From NCBI RefSeq assembly GCF_017982655.1, contig NZ_JABXYX010000008.1, positions 1 to 64,000 of the forward strand: a stretch of DNA of 64,000 nucleotides, read 5' to 3'. Made by a program: the position numbers and the translations under genes. Shown one piece after another: positions 20,605-29,010 of this stretch. The stretch comes from Brasilonema sp. CT11. Lineage in GTDB: Bacteria > Cyanobacteriota > Cyanobacteriia > Cyanobacteriales > Nostocaceae. Within the stretch, counting starts at the first letter, position 1, and each line of letters starts with the position of its first letter. The notes beneath the pieces were generated by a model. It searched no databases, was not told the origin of the DNA, and saw only the letters and a program-made list of their open reading frames with translations.

Positions 20605-23600
20605 TCATCCAGAAGAAATATCACCAAATGTAATATTTCCGGCAGTACCTATATTAAAGCCAACATTTCTATCACCAACAATCCCCACGCCATTATTAAC
20701 TTGATTGCTGATACTGCGAATGTTTTCTTGCGCTTCTGTTTTCACGTTATCCCATCCCTCTTGAGGTAAACCTTTACCTCCGCGTAACGATACGACAGGG
20801 AAATCTTCAGTTGCAAAGTCAAAAAATGGGGTTTGTTCGGCTTTACATAATTGTTGTGCGCTTTCGGGAACGGTTTTCCCTAAATAATTCATTAAATGGG
20901 AAACCCGCACGACTTTATCTCCTGGTTGGTTGGCTGCACCTTGCAATGCTTCGAGGAAATGGTATGTGTAGACGCTCATTTTGCCATCAGGACGAATATA
21001 AGATGATTGGTTTCCTGTGGAGGAGGTAAAAACAACTCTTCCTGTACCTTGTTTTAGTTCGTTGATGATATTTTTGGGTAAAGCTGTTTGAGTAAAACCT
21101 TTGGGTAGGGTAGAACGATTATTTTTCCCTGCATTATCCTTTGATGCTGCCATTCCTTGGGCATGACAACTATCAATAATTACCAGTAATTGTTTAGCAG
21201 GTATTTGTTGAAGTGCTGCGTTAAATTTTGCCGCAGATAAGGCAGTATTGGGAATATCTACACGGTCAGTTTCGTGAGGGATAAGATAGTAATCTCCAGA
21301 TTCATCCAAGCAACCATGACCGGAGTAATAAATAAATATAGTTGCTTCTGGGTCATTTTCTGCTTGTTGTTTTAGCCAGTTTAAACTATCTAAAATATTT
21401 TGAGTTGTTGCAGTTTCGTCATGGAGTAAACGTAGATGTTGATCATTATCAATATAGCCGCATAAATTCTGGTCAATGAGGAGACTTTTTAGGGTTTGAA
21501 TGTCTTTAACTGTGACGGGTAAGGATAATTTAGGTTCTTCGCATTCCCCAACGCCGATGAGTAAGGCGTAGTTGTGAGAGAGTGGGTTAGACATGGTACG
21601 TATTGGAGTTGGTTTGTAGCGTTTACAGTGTTGTTGAATAGTTTCTAGTGCTTGAATCGCTCCAGATAAATTATCCCCTTCATTCGCTGCAACAAAAGTC
21701 TCGATACTTAAAGATTGAATTAGCTGCGGCACAGCTTGTGATGAACCTATTTGTCCCAGCGCATATGCGGCACTCAAACGAACAGATGAATCTTGGTCTT
21801 CCAGAAGTTTAATTAACCCAGGAATTGCCTGTGATGAACCTATTTCTCCCAGCGCAGATGCGGCACTCAAACGAACAGATGAATCTTGGTCTTCCAGAAG
21901 TTTAATTAACCCAGGAATTGCGTGTGATGAATCTAGTTTTCCCAGCGCTTTTGCGGCACTCAAACGAATAGATGAATCTTGGTGTTCCAGAAGTTTAATT
22001 AACTCAGAAATTGCGTGTAATAAATCTAGTTTTCCCAGCGCTTTTGCGGCACTCAAACGAATAGATGAATCTTGGTGTTCCAGAAGTTTAATTAACTCAG
22101 ATATTGCGTGTGATGAATCTAGTTTTCCCAGCGCATATGCGGCAATTCTACGAACAAATGAATCTTGGTGTTCCAGAAGTTTAATTAACCCAGGGATTGC
22201 CTGTGATGAACCTATTTTTCCCAGCGCAGATGCGGCTATTCTACGAACCTCTGAATCTTGGTGTTCCAGAAGTTTAATTAACCCAGGTATTGCCTGTGAT
22301 GAACCTATTTTTCCCAGCGCATATGCGGCAGTCCTACGAACCTCTGAATTTTGGTCTTCCAGAAGTTTAATTAACCCAGGTATTGCCTGTGATGAATCTA
22401 TTTTTTCCAGCGTATATGCGGCAGTCCTACGAACAAATGAATTTCGGTCTTCCAGAAGTTTAATTAACCCAGGAATTGCCTGTGATGAACCTATTTCTCC
22501 CAGCGCAGATGCGGCAGTCCAACGAACAGATGAATCTTGGTATTCCAGAAGTTTAATTAACCCAGGAATTGCCTGTGATGAACCTATTTTTCCCAGCGCA
22601 TATGCGGAACTCCTACGAACCTCTGAATCTTGGTGTCCCAGAAGTTTAATTAACCCAGGAATTGCCTGTGATGAACCTATTTTTCCCAGCGCAGATGCGG
22701 CATTCCTACGAACAGATGAATCTTGGTGTCCCAGAAGTTTAATTAACCCAGGGATTGCCTGTGATGAACCTATTTCTCCCAGCGCAGATGCGGCTATTCT
22801 ACGAACCTCTGAATCTTGGTGTCCCAGAAGTTTAATTAACCCAGGGATTGCCTGTGATGAACCTATTTCTCCCAGCGCAGATGCGGCTATTCTACGAACC
22901 TCTGAATCTTGGTGTTCCAGAAGTTTAATTAACCCAGGGATTGCCTGTGATGAACCTATTTTTTCCAGCGCAGATGCGGCACTCCTACGAACAGATGAAT
23001 TTTGGTGTTCCAGAAGTTTAATTAACCCAGGGATTGCCTGTGATGAACCTATTTTTCTCAGCGCAGATGCGGCATCCCTACGAACCTCTGAATCTTGGTG
23101 TTCCAGAAGTTTAATTAACCCAGGGATTGCTGCCTCAGATTTAGTGATACCTAATAATCTAATTTCCAACAATCGCGGCAAACCTAAATGACTAATTAAC
23201 CCAACAGTTTTCTCCTGCCACTGTGATTTTACTGCCCCCGCTAACCTTGCCCCTAACTGCCAATCAACCTGTAGGGCTAACTTCACAACTCGCAACGCCA
23301 AAGCTTCATCTTCTACCAACTCTATCATCAGCACTACTGGTTCTGTCCATTTCAAATCATTCAAATAATCCCATTGCAACTCATCATCACTCAGATTTTT
23401 TACCTCTTGCAAAAATCTTTCTGCGGCGTAATACTCTTGAATAAGTTGATGGCGAAACTCGATTTTATTTTCTGCTCCTAATTGGATCAGGTGATGCTTG
23501 AGTAAATCATCTAACCAAGCGATCGCATTATCTGCGGCACAAGCAACTTTACCTTCGAGAAATTCCGTGAATATTTCTTCGGCTTGCTGTCGGGGTATAG

Positions 23601-24645
23601 CAACCAAAAATTCCGTCGATGTAGAGACGTTACATGTAACGTCTCTACAATCCGGGTTTCCTCCCATCATCACCCAAGCTAAATGCTGCAACAACCGCTT
23701 CCGCCAACGACGAGATTCTTGAGAAATCGGGACATCTTGCTTGAGTTGATCGTCATAAATTTCTGTGAAGCGGCGAAACACCGAACCTAAATTCGGCGGT
23801 AATTTATTCTGGTTGCTAGCAAACACCGAACACAGCATCATTAACAGCAGAGGTGTTTCGCCAAACTTCCGCAAGCGATCGCCTAACTGCTTCAACATTT
23901 GTTCTCCCACCTCTGGGAGATACCCCCGCACGAAATCTCGCATCTGGGTTTCCGTCAAAGGTTGCATTTCCAATTTTTTGCTGATTTCTAAATCACCACC
24001 CACCCCCAAATCCCGCGTTGTAAAAATCATCGGTGTGGTTTTGTGGAAATCTTGGCGAAATTTCTGTAAATTTCGTCTGGCTTCAGGTGACGGTAATTCG
24101 TTTACACCGTCGAGTAGCAGTAAAAATTGCCCTTGTCGCAATAATTCTTTGATCTTTTCGCCGCCATCGATGGGTAAACTGGGGTGATGGCGATGGAGAA
24201 AGTCTTTGATGAGATCAATAATTGAGGTTTGGTAGTAACGGAGTTCCACGAGGACGGGGATTTGGGTTTTCCCACCAGTTGTTGAGATTGCTACCGCTTG
24301 TTCTAACAACAAACGCTTCAAAGCAGTCGATTTTCCCGAACCTGGACGACCAATTAACAATACATGTTCTGATGCATATTTTCGCAAGCCTTCCAGAACA
24401 TTTAAAATTTCCCTTTTTTCGCTTGCTTCTGATAATAGTTCGTTCTCTGGTTTAACTGCTTCTGGTTTAACTGCTTCTGGTTTAATTGCTTCTGGTTTAA
24501 CTGCGATCGCCTGTAAATCTAACAATAGAGATTTTCTCACCTGGCTGTGATGCTTTTTACCCACAACATCTGTGAGAGTGTAAACTTCCCACAACTGATC
24601 GTAAGTAGCGCAAATTGATTGTAGATATGGCTTCCAGTCAACCAC
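20605..24645 (-). CDS. NACHT-type ATPase / HEAT-repeat / caspase-like fusion protein
   Basis: 1346 residues from a GTG start with AAGGAG six bases upstream. N-terminal part: helical, with an EAVKP tandem (about 48-67). NACHT STAND NTPase: Walker A GRPGSGKST (99-107), Walker B FLLLLDGVNEL (174-184). Residues about 500-975: fifteen PBS-lyase/HEAT repeats of 31 residues (SSQAIPGLIKLLEHQDS then VRRIAASALGKIG) plus a degenerate sixteenth. C-terminal peptidase C14 domain: His1110 in YYSGHG, Cys1160 in IIDSCHAQG, so the dyad is intact. The tail ends in GFNIGTAGNITFG, a motif seen in other cyanobacterial caspase/CHAT proteins. By family it senses a ligand with the repeats, oligomerises through NACHT and activates a protease, probably for defence or cell death. 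Target unknown. Confidence 0.9.
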   Translation of the reverse strand: MVDWKPYLQSICATYDQLWEVYTLTDVVGKKHHSQVRKSLLLDLQAIAVKPEAIKPEAVKPEAVKPENELLSEASEKREILNVLEGLRKYASEHVLLIGRPGSGKSTALKRLLLEQAVAISTTGGKTQIPVLVELRYYQTSIIDLIKDFLHRHHPSLPIDGGEKIKELLRQGQFLLLLDGVNELPSPEARRNLQKFRQDFHKTTPMIFTTRDLGVGGDLEISKKLEMQPLTETQMRDFVRGYLPEVGEQMLKQLGDRLRKFGETPLLLMMLCSVFASNQNKLPPNLGSVFRRFTEIYDDQLKQDVPISQESRRWRKRLLQHLAWVMMGGNPDCRDVTCNVSTSTEFLVAIPRQQAEEIFTEFLEGKVACAADNAIAWLDDLLKHHLIQLGAENKIEFRHQLIQEYYAAERFLQEVKNLSDDELQWDYLNDLKWTEPVVLMIELVEDEALALRVVKLALQVDWQLGARLAGAVKSQWQEKTVGLISHLGLPRLLEIRLLGITKSEAAIPGLIKLLEHQDSEVRRDAASALRKIGSSQAIPGLIKLLEHQNSSVRRSAASALEKIGSSQAIPGLIKLLEHQDSEVRRIAASALGEIGSSQAIPGLIKLLGHQDSEVRRIAASALGEIGSSQAIPGLIKLLGHQDSSVRRNAASALGKIGSSQAIPGLIKLLGHQDSEVRRSSAYALGKIGSSQAIPGLIKLLEYQDSSVRWTAASALGEIGSSQAIPGLIKLLEDRNSFVRRTAAYTLEKIDSSQAIPGLIKLLEDQNSEVRRTAAYALGKIGSSQAIPGLIKLLEHQDSEVRRIAASALGKIGSSQAIPGLIKLLEHQDSFVRRIAAYALGKLDSSHAISELIKLLEHQDSSIRLSAAKALGKLDLLHAISELIKLLEHQDSSIRLSAAKALGKLDSSHAIPGLIKLLEDQDSSVRLSAASALGEIGSSQAIPGLIKLLEDQDSSVRLSAAYALGQIGSSQAVPQLIQSLSIETFVAANEGDNLSGAIQALETIQQHCKRYKPTPIRTMSNPLSHNYALLIGVGECEEPKLSLPVTVKDIQTLKSLLIDQNLCGYIDNDQHLRLLHDETATTQNILDSLNWLKQQAENDPEATIFIYYSGHGCLDESGDYYLIPHETDRVDIPNTALSAAKFNAALQQIPAKQLLVIIDSCHAQGMAASKDNAGKNNRSTLPKGFTQTALPKNIINELKQGTGRVVFTSSTGNQSSYIRPDGKMSVYTYHFLEALQGAANQPGDKVVRVSHLMNYLGKTVPESAQQLCKAEQTPFFDFATEDFPVVSLRGGKGLPQEGWDNVKTEAQENIRSISNQVNNGVGIVGDRNVGFNIGTAGNITFGDISSG
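21720..23143 (-). repeat. Near-identical 93-base tandem repeats coding HEAT units
   Basis: About fifteen 93-base units, each with ccagaagtttaattaaccca and gcctgtgatgaacctat. They differ mainly at positions encoding repeat residues 13-23 (for example HQDSEVRR, YQDSSVRW, DRNSFVRR). High DNA identity, not only protein similarity, shows recent duplication or gene conversion. Confidence 0.92.
23621..23648. repeat. 28-base perfect palindrome inserted in frame in the caspase gene
   Basis: gtagagacgttaca followed by its exact reverse complement. It encodes residues about 333-342 (within CRDVTCNVST). A sister palindrome with gcatgc at the centre is intergenic at 35115-35142. Confidence 0.85.
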
Positions 24646-24873
24646 TTGTGCTCCTTACAAATTAGAAGAAGAACTTAAAAAGTACTACAGCGTGAGTAAC
24701 ACGTTGCCAGGATATATTTAGAGATTAGCGTAACAGGAAGAAAATCAACAGCTCAGGCGCTATTTAAAAAAATGTAAACAAAGAAATCAAAATAACTCCA
24801 TCAATCACGTGAATCAAAACCTTATCTCAGCTTTGCTGTAGGATAATCGCAGAAAATATAATTGATTTCCTTC
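24646..24873. promoter_or_regulatory. Divergent control region with right copy of the flanking direct repeat
   Basis: 228 bases between the caspase gene and the reductase gene. Positions 24763-24825 are the right copy of the 63-base repeat also found at 20010-20073. Promoters for both divergent genes should lie here. Confidence 0.55.
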
Positions 24874-25815
24874 ATGTCCAAACGCACGTACGCGATACTG
24901 GGAACTGGTGCATTAGGTGGCTTTTACGGTGGTAGACTGCAAAAAGCTGGCTTAAATGTCCACTTTTTGCTCCATAGCGACTACGAACACGTCAGCCAAC
25001 ATGGTTTAATTATTCAGTCTGTTGACGGCGACTTCAGTTTACAGCAAGTCAATGCTTACGGCGATGTGGAAAAGATGCCTCAATGTGATGTCGTAGTTAT
25101 TGCACTCAAGACGACGCAAAACCATTTGCTGCCTAAAATGTTACCGCCTGTCGTCAAGGATGATGGGGTAGTATTGGTTTTGCAGAATGGACTTGGCGTG
25201 GAGGAGGAAGTTGCCCAAATTGTCGGTAGTGATAAGGTTATTGGTGGGTTGTGCTTTCTGTGTTCAAATAAAGTGAAACCAGGACATATCTGCCACCTGG
25301 ACTATGGACAAATTACCTTAGGAGAGTATGCAGCTAACTATTATCCAGCTGGTATCACAGAACGGCTGCGGCAAATTGGTGAAGATTTTGAAAGTGCTGG
25401 CATCAAGATTGAATTAACTGAAGACTTGCTGTTGGCGCGTTGGAAAAAACTGGTGTGGAATATTCCATATAATGGGCTTTCTGTTATTCTCAACGCTGCA
25501 ACCAATGAATTAATGGCAAATGTTCACACCCGCAAGTTAGTGGAACAGCTGATGTATGAAGTAGTGGCAGGGGCAAAGGGTTGCGATAGCATTATCCCCG
25601 ACAGCTTCATTCAAACAATGCTTGATTATACCGTGAAGATGAAGCCGTATCGTACCAGCATGAAAATAGATTACGACGAACGCCGCCCCTTGGAGGTAGA
25701 GGCAATTTTCGGCAATCCGTTACGAATGGCACAAGCTGCAGGTGTGAATTTACCGCAAATTTCTTGTTTATATGGGCAACTCAAGTTTTTGGATGCCAAA
25801 CGCAGAGGAGAATAA
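24874..25815 (+). CDS. Ketopantoate reductase-like (2-dehydropantoate 2-reductase) protein
   Basis: About 313 residues from ATG 24874; an in-frame TTG lies 12 bases upstream. The N-terminal Rossmann motif is GTGALGGFYGGRL, followed by VVIALKTTQN and LQNGLGVEE, where ketopantoate reductases place the cofactor loop. The ApbA_C helical domain has the catalytic-type Lys in ARWKKLVWNIPYNGLS. It reduces 2-dehydropantoate to pantoate with NADPH in coenzyme A synthesis, but cyanobacteria often hold several paralogues of uncertain substrate. Monocistronic. Confidence 0.85.
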   Translation: MSKRTYAILGTGALGGFYGGRLQKAGLNVHFLLHSDYEHVSQHGLIIQSVDGDFSLQQVNAYGDVEKMPQCDVVVIALKTTQNHLLPKMLPPVVKDDGVVLVLQNGLGVEEEVAQIVGSDKVIGGLCFLCSNKVKPGHICHLDYGQITLGEYAANYYPAGITERLRQIGEDFESAGIKIELTEDLLLARWKKLVWNIPYNGLSVILNAATNELMANVHTRKLVEQLMYEVVAGAKGCDSIIPDSFIQTMLDYTVKMKPYRTSMKIDYDERRPLEVEAIFGNPLRMAQAAGVNLPQISCLYGQLKFLDAKRRGE

Positions 25816-25865
25816 GGGAGTGAGGGAATGAGGGAAAATTCTCCTCACTCTAAACTCCTCATTTT

Positions 25866-26099
25866 TTAACGTAATGACTCTGAAATGACAGCTATTGCTA
25901 GCAAACATAATAAGAGAATTCCCACTCGCCACAACCAACTTCCTACCAGGGGTAATAGCATGGCGGCAATATGCAACATACCAAAACAGAGTGACATTAC
26001 GTAGGCGATCGCAAAGCCAAATATGGCAATCAAGAAATATTTGAGACACTTAGAAGCCAACTTGAGAAGACGACTACGGTCATCTATGATAGTTTTCAT
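25866..26099 (-). CDS. Small two-helix membrane protein
   Basis: 77 residues from the ATG at 26099. After a basic N-terminus (MKTIIDDRSRLLKLASKCLK) two hydrophobic segments follow (about 20-42 and 46-70). No family recognised. It lies 58 bases downstream of another small membrane protein on the same strand, so the two may be cotranscribed. Confidence 0.5.
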   Translation of the reverse strand: MKTIIDDRSRLLKLASKCLKYFLIAIFGFAIAYVMSLCFGMLHIAAMLLPLVGSWLWRVGILLLCLLAIAVISESLR

Positions 26100-26157
26100 G
26101 GATCGGAAAATAGGTAAAGATATACTGTTAATATTTGAGACAAGCAAGACGTACTTG

Positions 26158-26415
26158 TTATTTCATGGTTTGCACAGGAGTTTCTATTTCAAATTGAGAG
26201 TCAATAGTTTGACGGTGATTGCTCATCATGGCTTGAATCACCATCATTAGGCAGACAACTAAGGCTGCTATGACAAAAAAATTGCTAAAACCATTGCGGC
26301 GAAAAAAGTAGTCCTGTCCACATTTGACACATACCTGTCTGTTGGGATTATAAGGATCACTCATGAACGGACAATTATCGTGATTACACTCATTATTGCA
26401 AATAGGAGATTTCAT
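26158..26415 (-). CDS. Small Cys-rich protein with C-terminal membrane anchor
   Basis: 85 residues from ATG 26415 (or 96 from ATG 26448). The N-terminal part has a cysteine cluster, CNNECNHDNC, then CVKCGQDYFF, resembling a small zinc-ribbon. One membrane segment follows (FFVIAALVVCLMMVIQ) and a short tail. Function unknown. It is probably in an operon with the next small membrane protein. Confidence 0.5.
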   Translation of the reverse strand: MKSPICNNECNHDNCPFMSDPYNPNRQVCVKCGQDYFFRRNGFSNFFVIAALVVCLMMVIQAMMSNHRQTIDSQFEIETPVQTMK

Positions 26416-26611
26416 GCTCAAAGCCTCATTTATGGGAAGTAAAAACATCTATATTTTTAGAATGACTGAAGCAATTAGCTTGGAAGGCTCACTATTTAGC
26501 TCAATTTTTAGCTCACTATTTAGCTCAGTTGGCTCGGTTTATACGTTAGTTGCTATCGAGTACCAGAGGAAATGTAACATAAGAAGAAAGATGATGCGAA
26601 ATTTTTGAAAA

Positions 26612-28927
26612 ATGGCGAATTCTGTTAGAGCATCTACACGGGGGCTAGAAATCGTCGAGCAAGCTAGGCTGAGAATGGGCTGGAATAAATACGCTGATAT
26701 TTGGTGGCAGACAGCATTAACTTCAAAAGCTACTTTGAGACGGTTTTGGGCAAGGGAGGCAATTCAGAGACAAACTTTTATACAAATTTGTGAGGCTGTA
26801 GGGGTGACAAGGTGGCAAGATATTATTGAGCACAGCCAAATTCCCATTACTGAACCTGATCCTGATTTTGTTGGGCGTGAGGAGGCGATTGCCCAACTCA
26901 ACGATATGGTTAACCAAAGCGCAAAGATTATTGTCATCCAAGGTGAGGGTGGCATAGGCAAAACAAGACTAGCTCGTAAATATTTTGAAAGTAAGGGTTT
27001 CAAATGTTTAGAACTGTTGATGGCAACGGAACCCCAAAACATCATTTCTCTAGAGTCTGTAGAGAGTGTAGTTGCGGAATGGTTATGGCGAGAGTTTGAT
27101 GAAGAACCAGGACGCAGTCTAGGGATCAATTTGCTGAGACTAAGACGGATACTTCGAGATGAAACCAGAAGAATCGGTATATTAATCGACAATCTCGAAA
27201 CTGCTTTAGATATCAATAGAACATTTATTGAGCCTCATCGCCATTATGTAGAATTATTGAGAGTTTTGGCAGATCCAGCAATGAATTCAGTCACACTGAT
27301 CACTAGCCGTGAACGCTTATGCGAAGCTAGTGTTGATGTGAACTTTTATATGCTCAGGGGTTTGGATGAGTCGGCATGGAGACAGTTTTTTGCTAGTAGC
27401 AAGATTAATCCTCATCCTGATTCTACAGCGCTGCGTGAAATATGCAGGGCATATGGAGGCAATGCTAAAGCAATGCGAATCATCAGCGGTGTCATTCGCG
27501 CAGATTTTGAATGTGATATAGATGCTTATTGGCATGTCACTCAAGATGATTTGTTGATTGAACAAGAGTTAAAAAATTTAGTTGTCAGTCAGTTTAATCG
27601 GCTGCAAGAAATTGATCCTGAAGCATATCGGCTTCTCTATCGTTTGGGATGCTACCGCTACCAAGATGTGCCTTTTGTAGCAATTGATGGGCTTCTTTGT
27701 TTACTGTGGGATGTGCCAGAGTCGCAACGTCGGCGGGTGGTTAATAGCTTGCGCGCTCGGTCTTTGGTAGAATGTGCTAAAGGAGAATACTGCTTACATC
27801 CAGTCATTTTGGCGGAAGCGATCGCTCGGTTGCGACTGAGTGGAGAATGGGAGAGAGCAAACCGCAAAGCTGCCGATTTTTGGACAAATAGTGTGAAGAC
27901 AGTTCAAGGTACAAAAGATGCATTAAAAGCCTTGGAAGCTTATTATCACTATGTCGTTATTGAAGACTTTGAACAAGCTGCGGATATCATCATTAAACAG
28001 AGAAAGAATAAATGGGGGACTCATGAATCTCTTGGACGATCATTTTATAAACGAGGTTTATTAATACCAATAACCGATGCAATAAACGAGATATTAGATA
28101 AACTTAATCGAGGATGCCGCAGTGCCAAACTTTATCACACATTAGGTGCTATATATTGGCTCAAAGGTGACATTCACCAAGCCATCCAGTATTGTGAGCA
28201 AGCAAGGGAGATAGCAAGCACCTGCTTACAATCCATGCCACAAGAAGAGGACAATGAGACAATTAAAAAACTTCAATTAATCAGAATCAACTCGTTATTA
28301 ACTATCGGAATTTGTCAAATTGGTTTTTGGGAACTCGAAGAAGCAGTGACAACTCTAAAGCGAGTCGTTGAACTTTGTGATGAACTTAACTATGAAAAAT
28401 ATGCTCCATCCGCTTTGTTTTACCTAGCATTTTTAAATTCATGGTTGGGACGAACAGAAGAAGCAATTGAGATTGCTAATTACCTTTACAATAGACTACC
28501 GCAAGAAGGACTACCTTCATGGGTAACAGAGTATAGATTGTTTTACTTATTAATAGCCTATAGAAATTTAGGAGAAATACAAAAATCATTTTACATCTAT
28601 CAAAAAAATATTTTTTATGCTGAAAACAGTCCTTATCCTCAAGCAAAAACTAAAGCTTTAATTGGTTTAGCACAGTTATATCGAGAACAAGGAGAATTTG
28701 AAAAAGCAGTAGCTTGTCATCAAGAAGGAATCAAAGTTTTAGATGAAATAGGCGCTAAATGGGACTTAGCAGAGGCTTACTATCAAATTGCATTAACTTA
28801 TCAAAAGATGGGTAAGCAGCCAAAGAGTGAGGAACACTTTGAGCGTGCGATCGCACTTTTCCAAGAAATGCAAGCACCCAAACAAGTTGATAAAGTACAA
28901 GCAGCAATGATTTTCATAAATAACTAA
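26612..28927 (+). CDS. STAND ATPase (NB-ARC-like) with N-terminal HTH-like domain and C-terminal TPRs
   Basis: 771 residues. Residues 1-75 form a compact helical domain found at the start of many cyanobacterial STAND proteins (GLEIVEQARLRMGW to GVTRWQDIIE), likely a death-fold or HTH-like adaptor. P-loop GEGGIGKT is at 111-118, Walker B GILIDNLE near 189-196, and a sensor ITSRE near 232. A winged-helix segment follows, then TPR-type helical pairs (about 500-760). By family it is a signal-regulated ATPase switch. There is no effector domain, so the output is unknown. Lone gene. Confidence 0.85.
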   Translation: MANSVRASTRGLEIVEQARLRMGWNKYADIWWQTALTSKATLRRFWAREAIQRQTFIQICEAVGVTRWQDIIEHSQIPITEPDPDFVGREEAIAQLNDMVNQSAKIIVIQGEGGIGKTRLARKYFESKGFKCLELLMATEPQNIISLESVESVVAEWLWREFDEEPGRSLGINLLRLRRILRDETRRIGILIDNLETALDINRTFIEPHRHYVELLRVLADPAMNSVTLITSRERLCEASVDVNFYMLRGLDESAWRQFFASSKINPHPDSTALREICRAYGGNAKAMRIISGVIRADFECDIDAYWHVTQDDLLIEQELKNLVVSQFNRLQEIDPEAYRLLYRLGCYRYQDVPFVAIDGLLCLLWDVPESQRRRVVNSLRARSLVECAKGEYCLHPVILAEAIARLRLSGEWERANRKAADFWTNSVKTVQGTKDALKALEAYYHYVVIEDFEQAADIIIKQRKNKWGTHESLGRSFYKRGLLIPITDAINEILDKLNRGCRSAKLYHTLGAIYWLKGDIHQAIQYCEQAREIASTCLQSMPQEEDNETIKKLQLIRINSLLTIGICQIGFWELEEAVTTLKRVVELCDELNYEKYAPSALFYLAFLNSWLGRTEEAIEIANYLYNRLPQEGLPSWVTEYRLFYLLIAYRNLGEIQKSFYIYQKNIFYAENSPYPQAKTKALIGLAQLYREQGEFEKAVACHQEGIKVLDEIGAKWDLAEAYYQIALTYQKMGKQPKSEEHFERAIALFQEMQAPKQVDKVQAAMIFINN

Positions 28928-29010
28928 CGAGGACAAAATAAAACCACAGATTCATACAGATGCACATAAATAAATTATCTGAGCGTCTCTGCGGTTCATT
29001 GATCAAATCA

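Noticed and set aside
20605-24645. Possible assembly collapse or error in the HEAT repeats
   Set aside because: Every unit keeps frame and differs from its neighbours at plausible variable positions, so the array looks real; exact copy number should still be confirmed with long reads.
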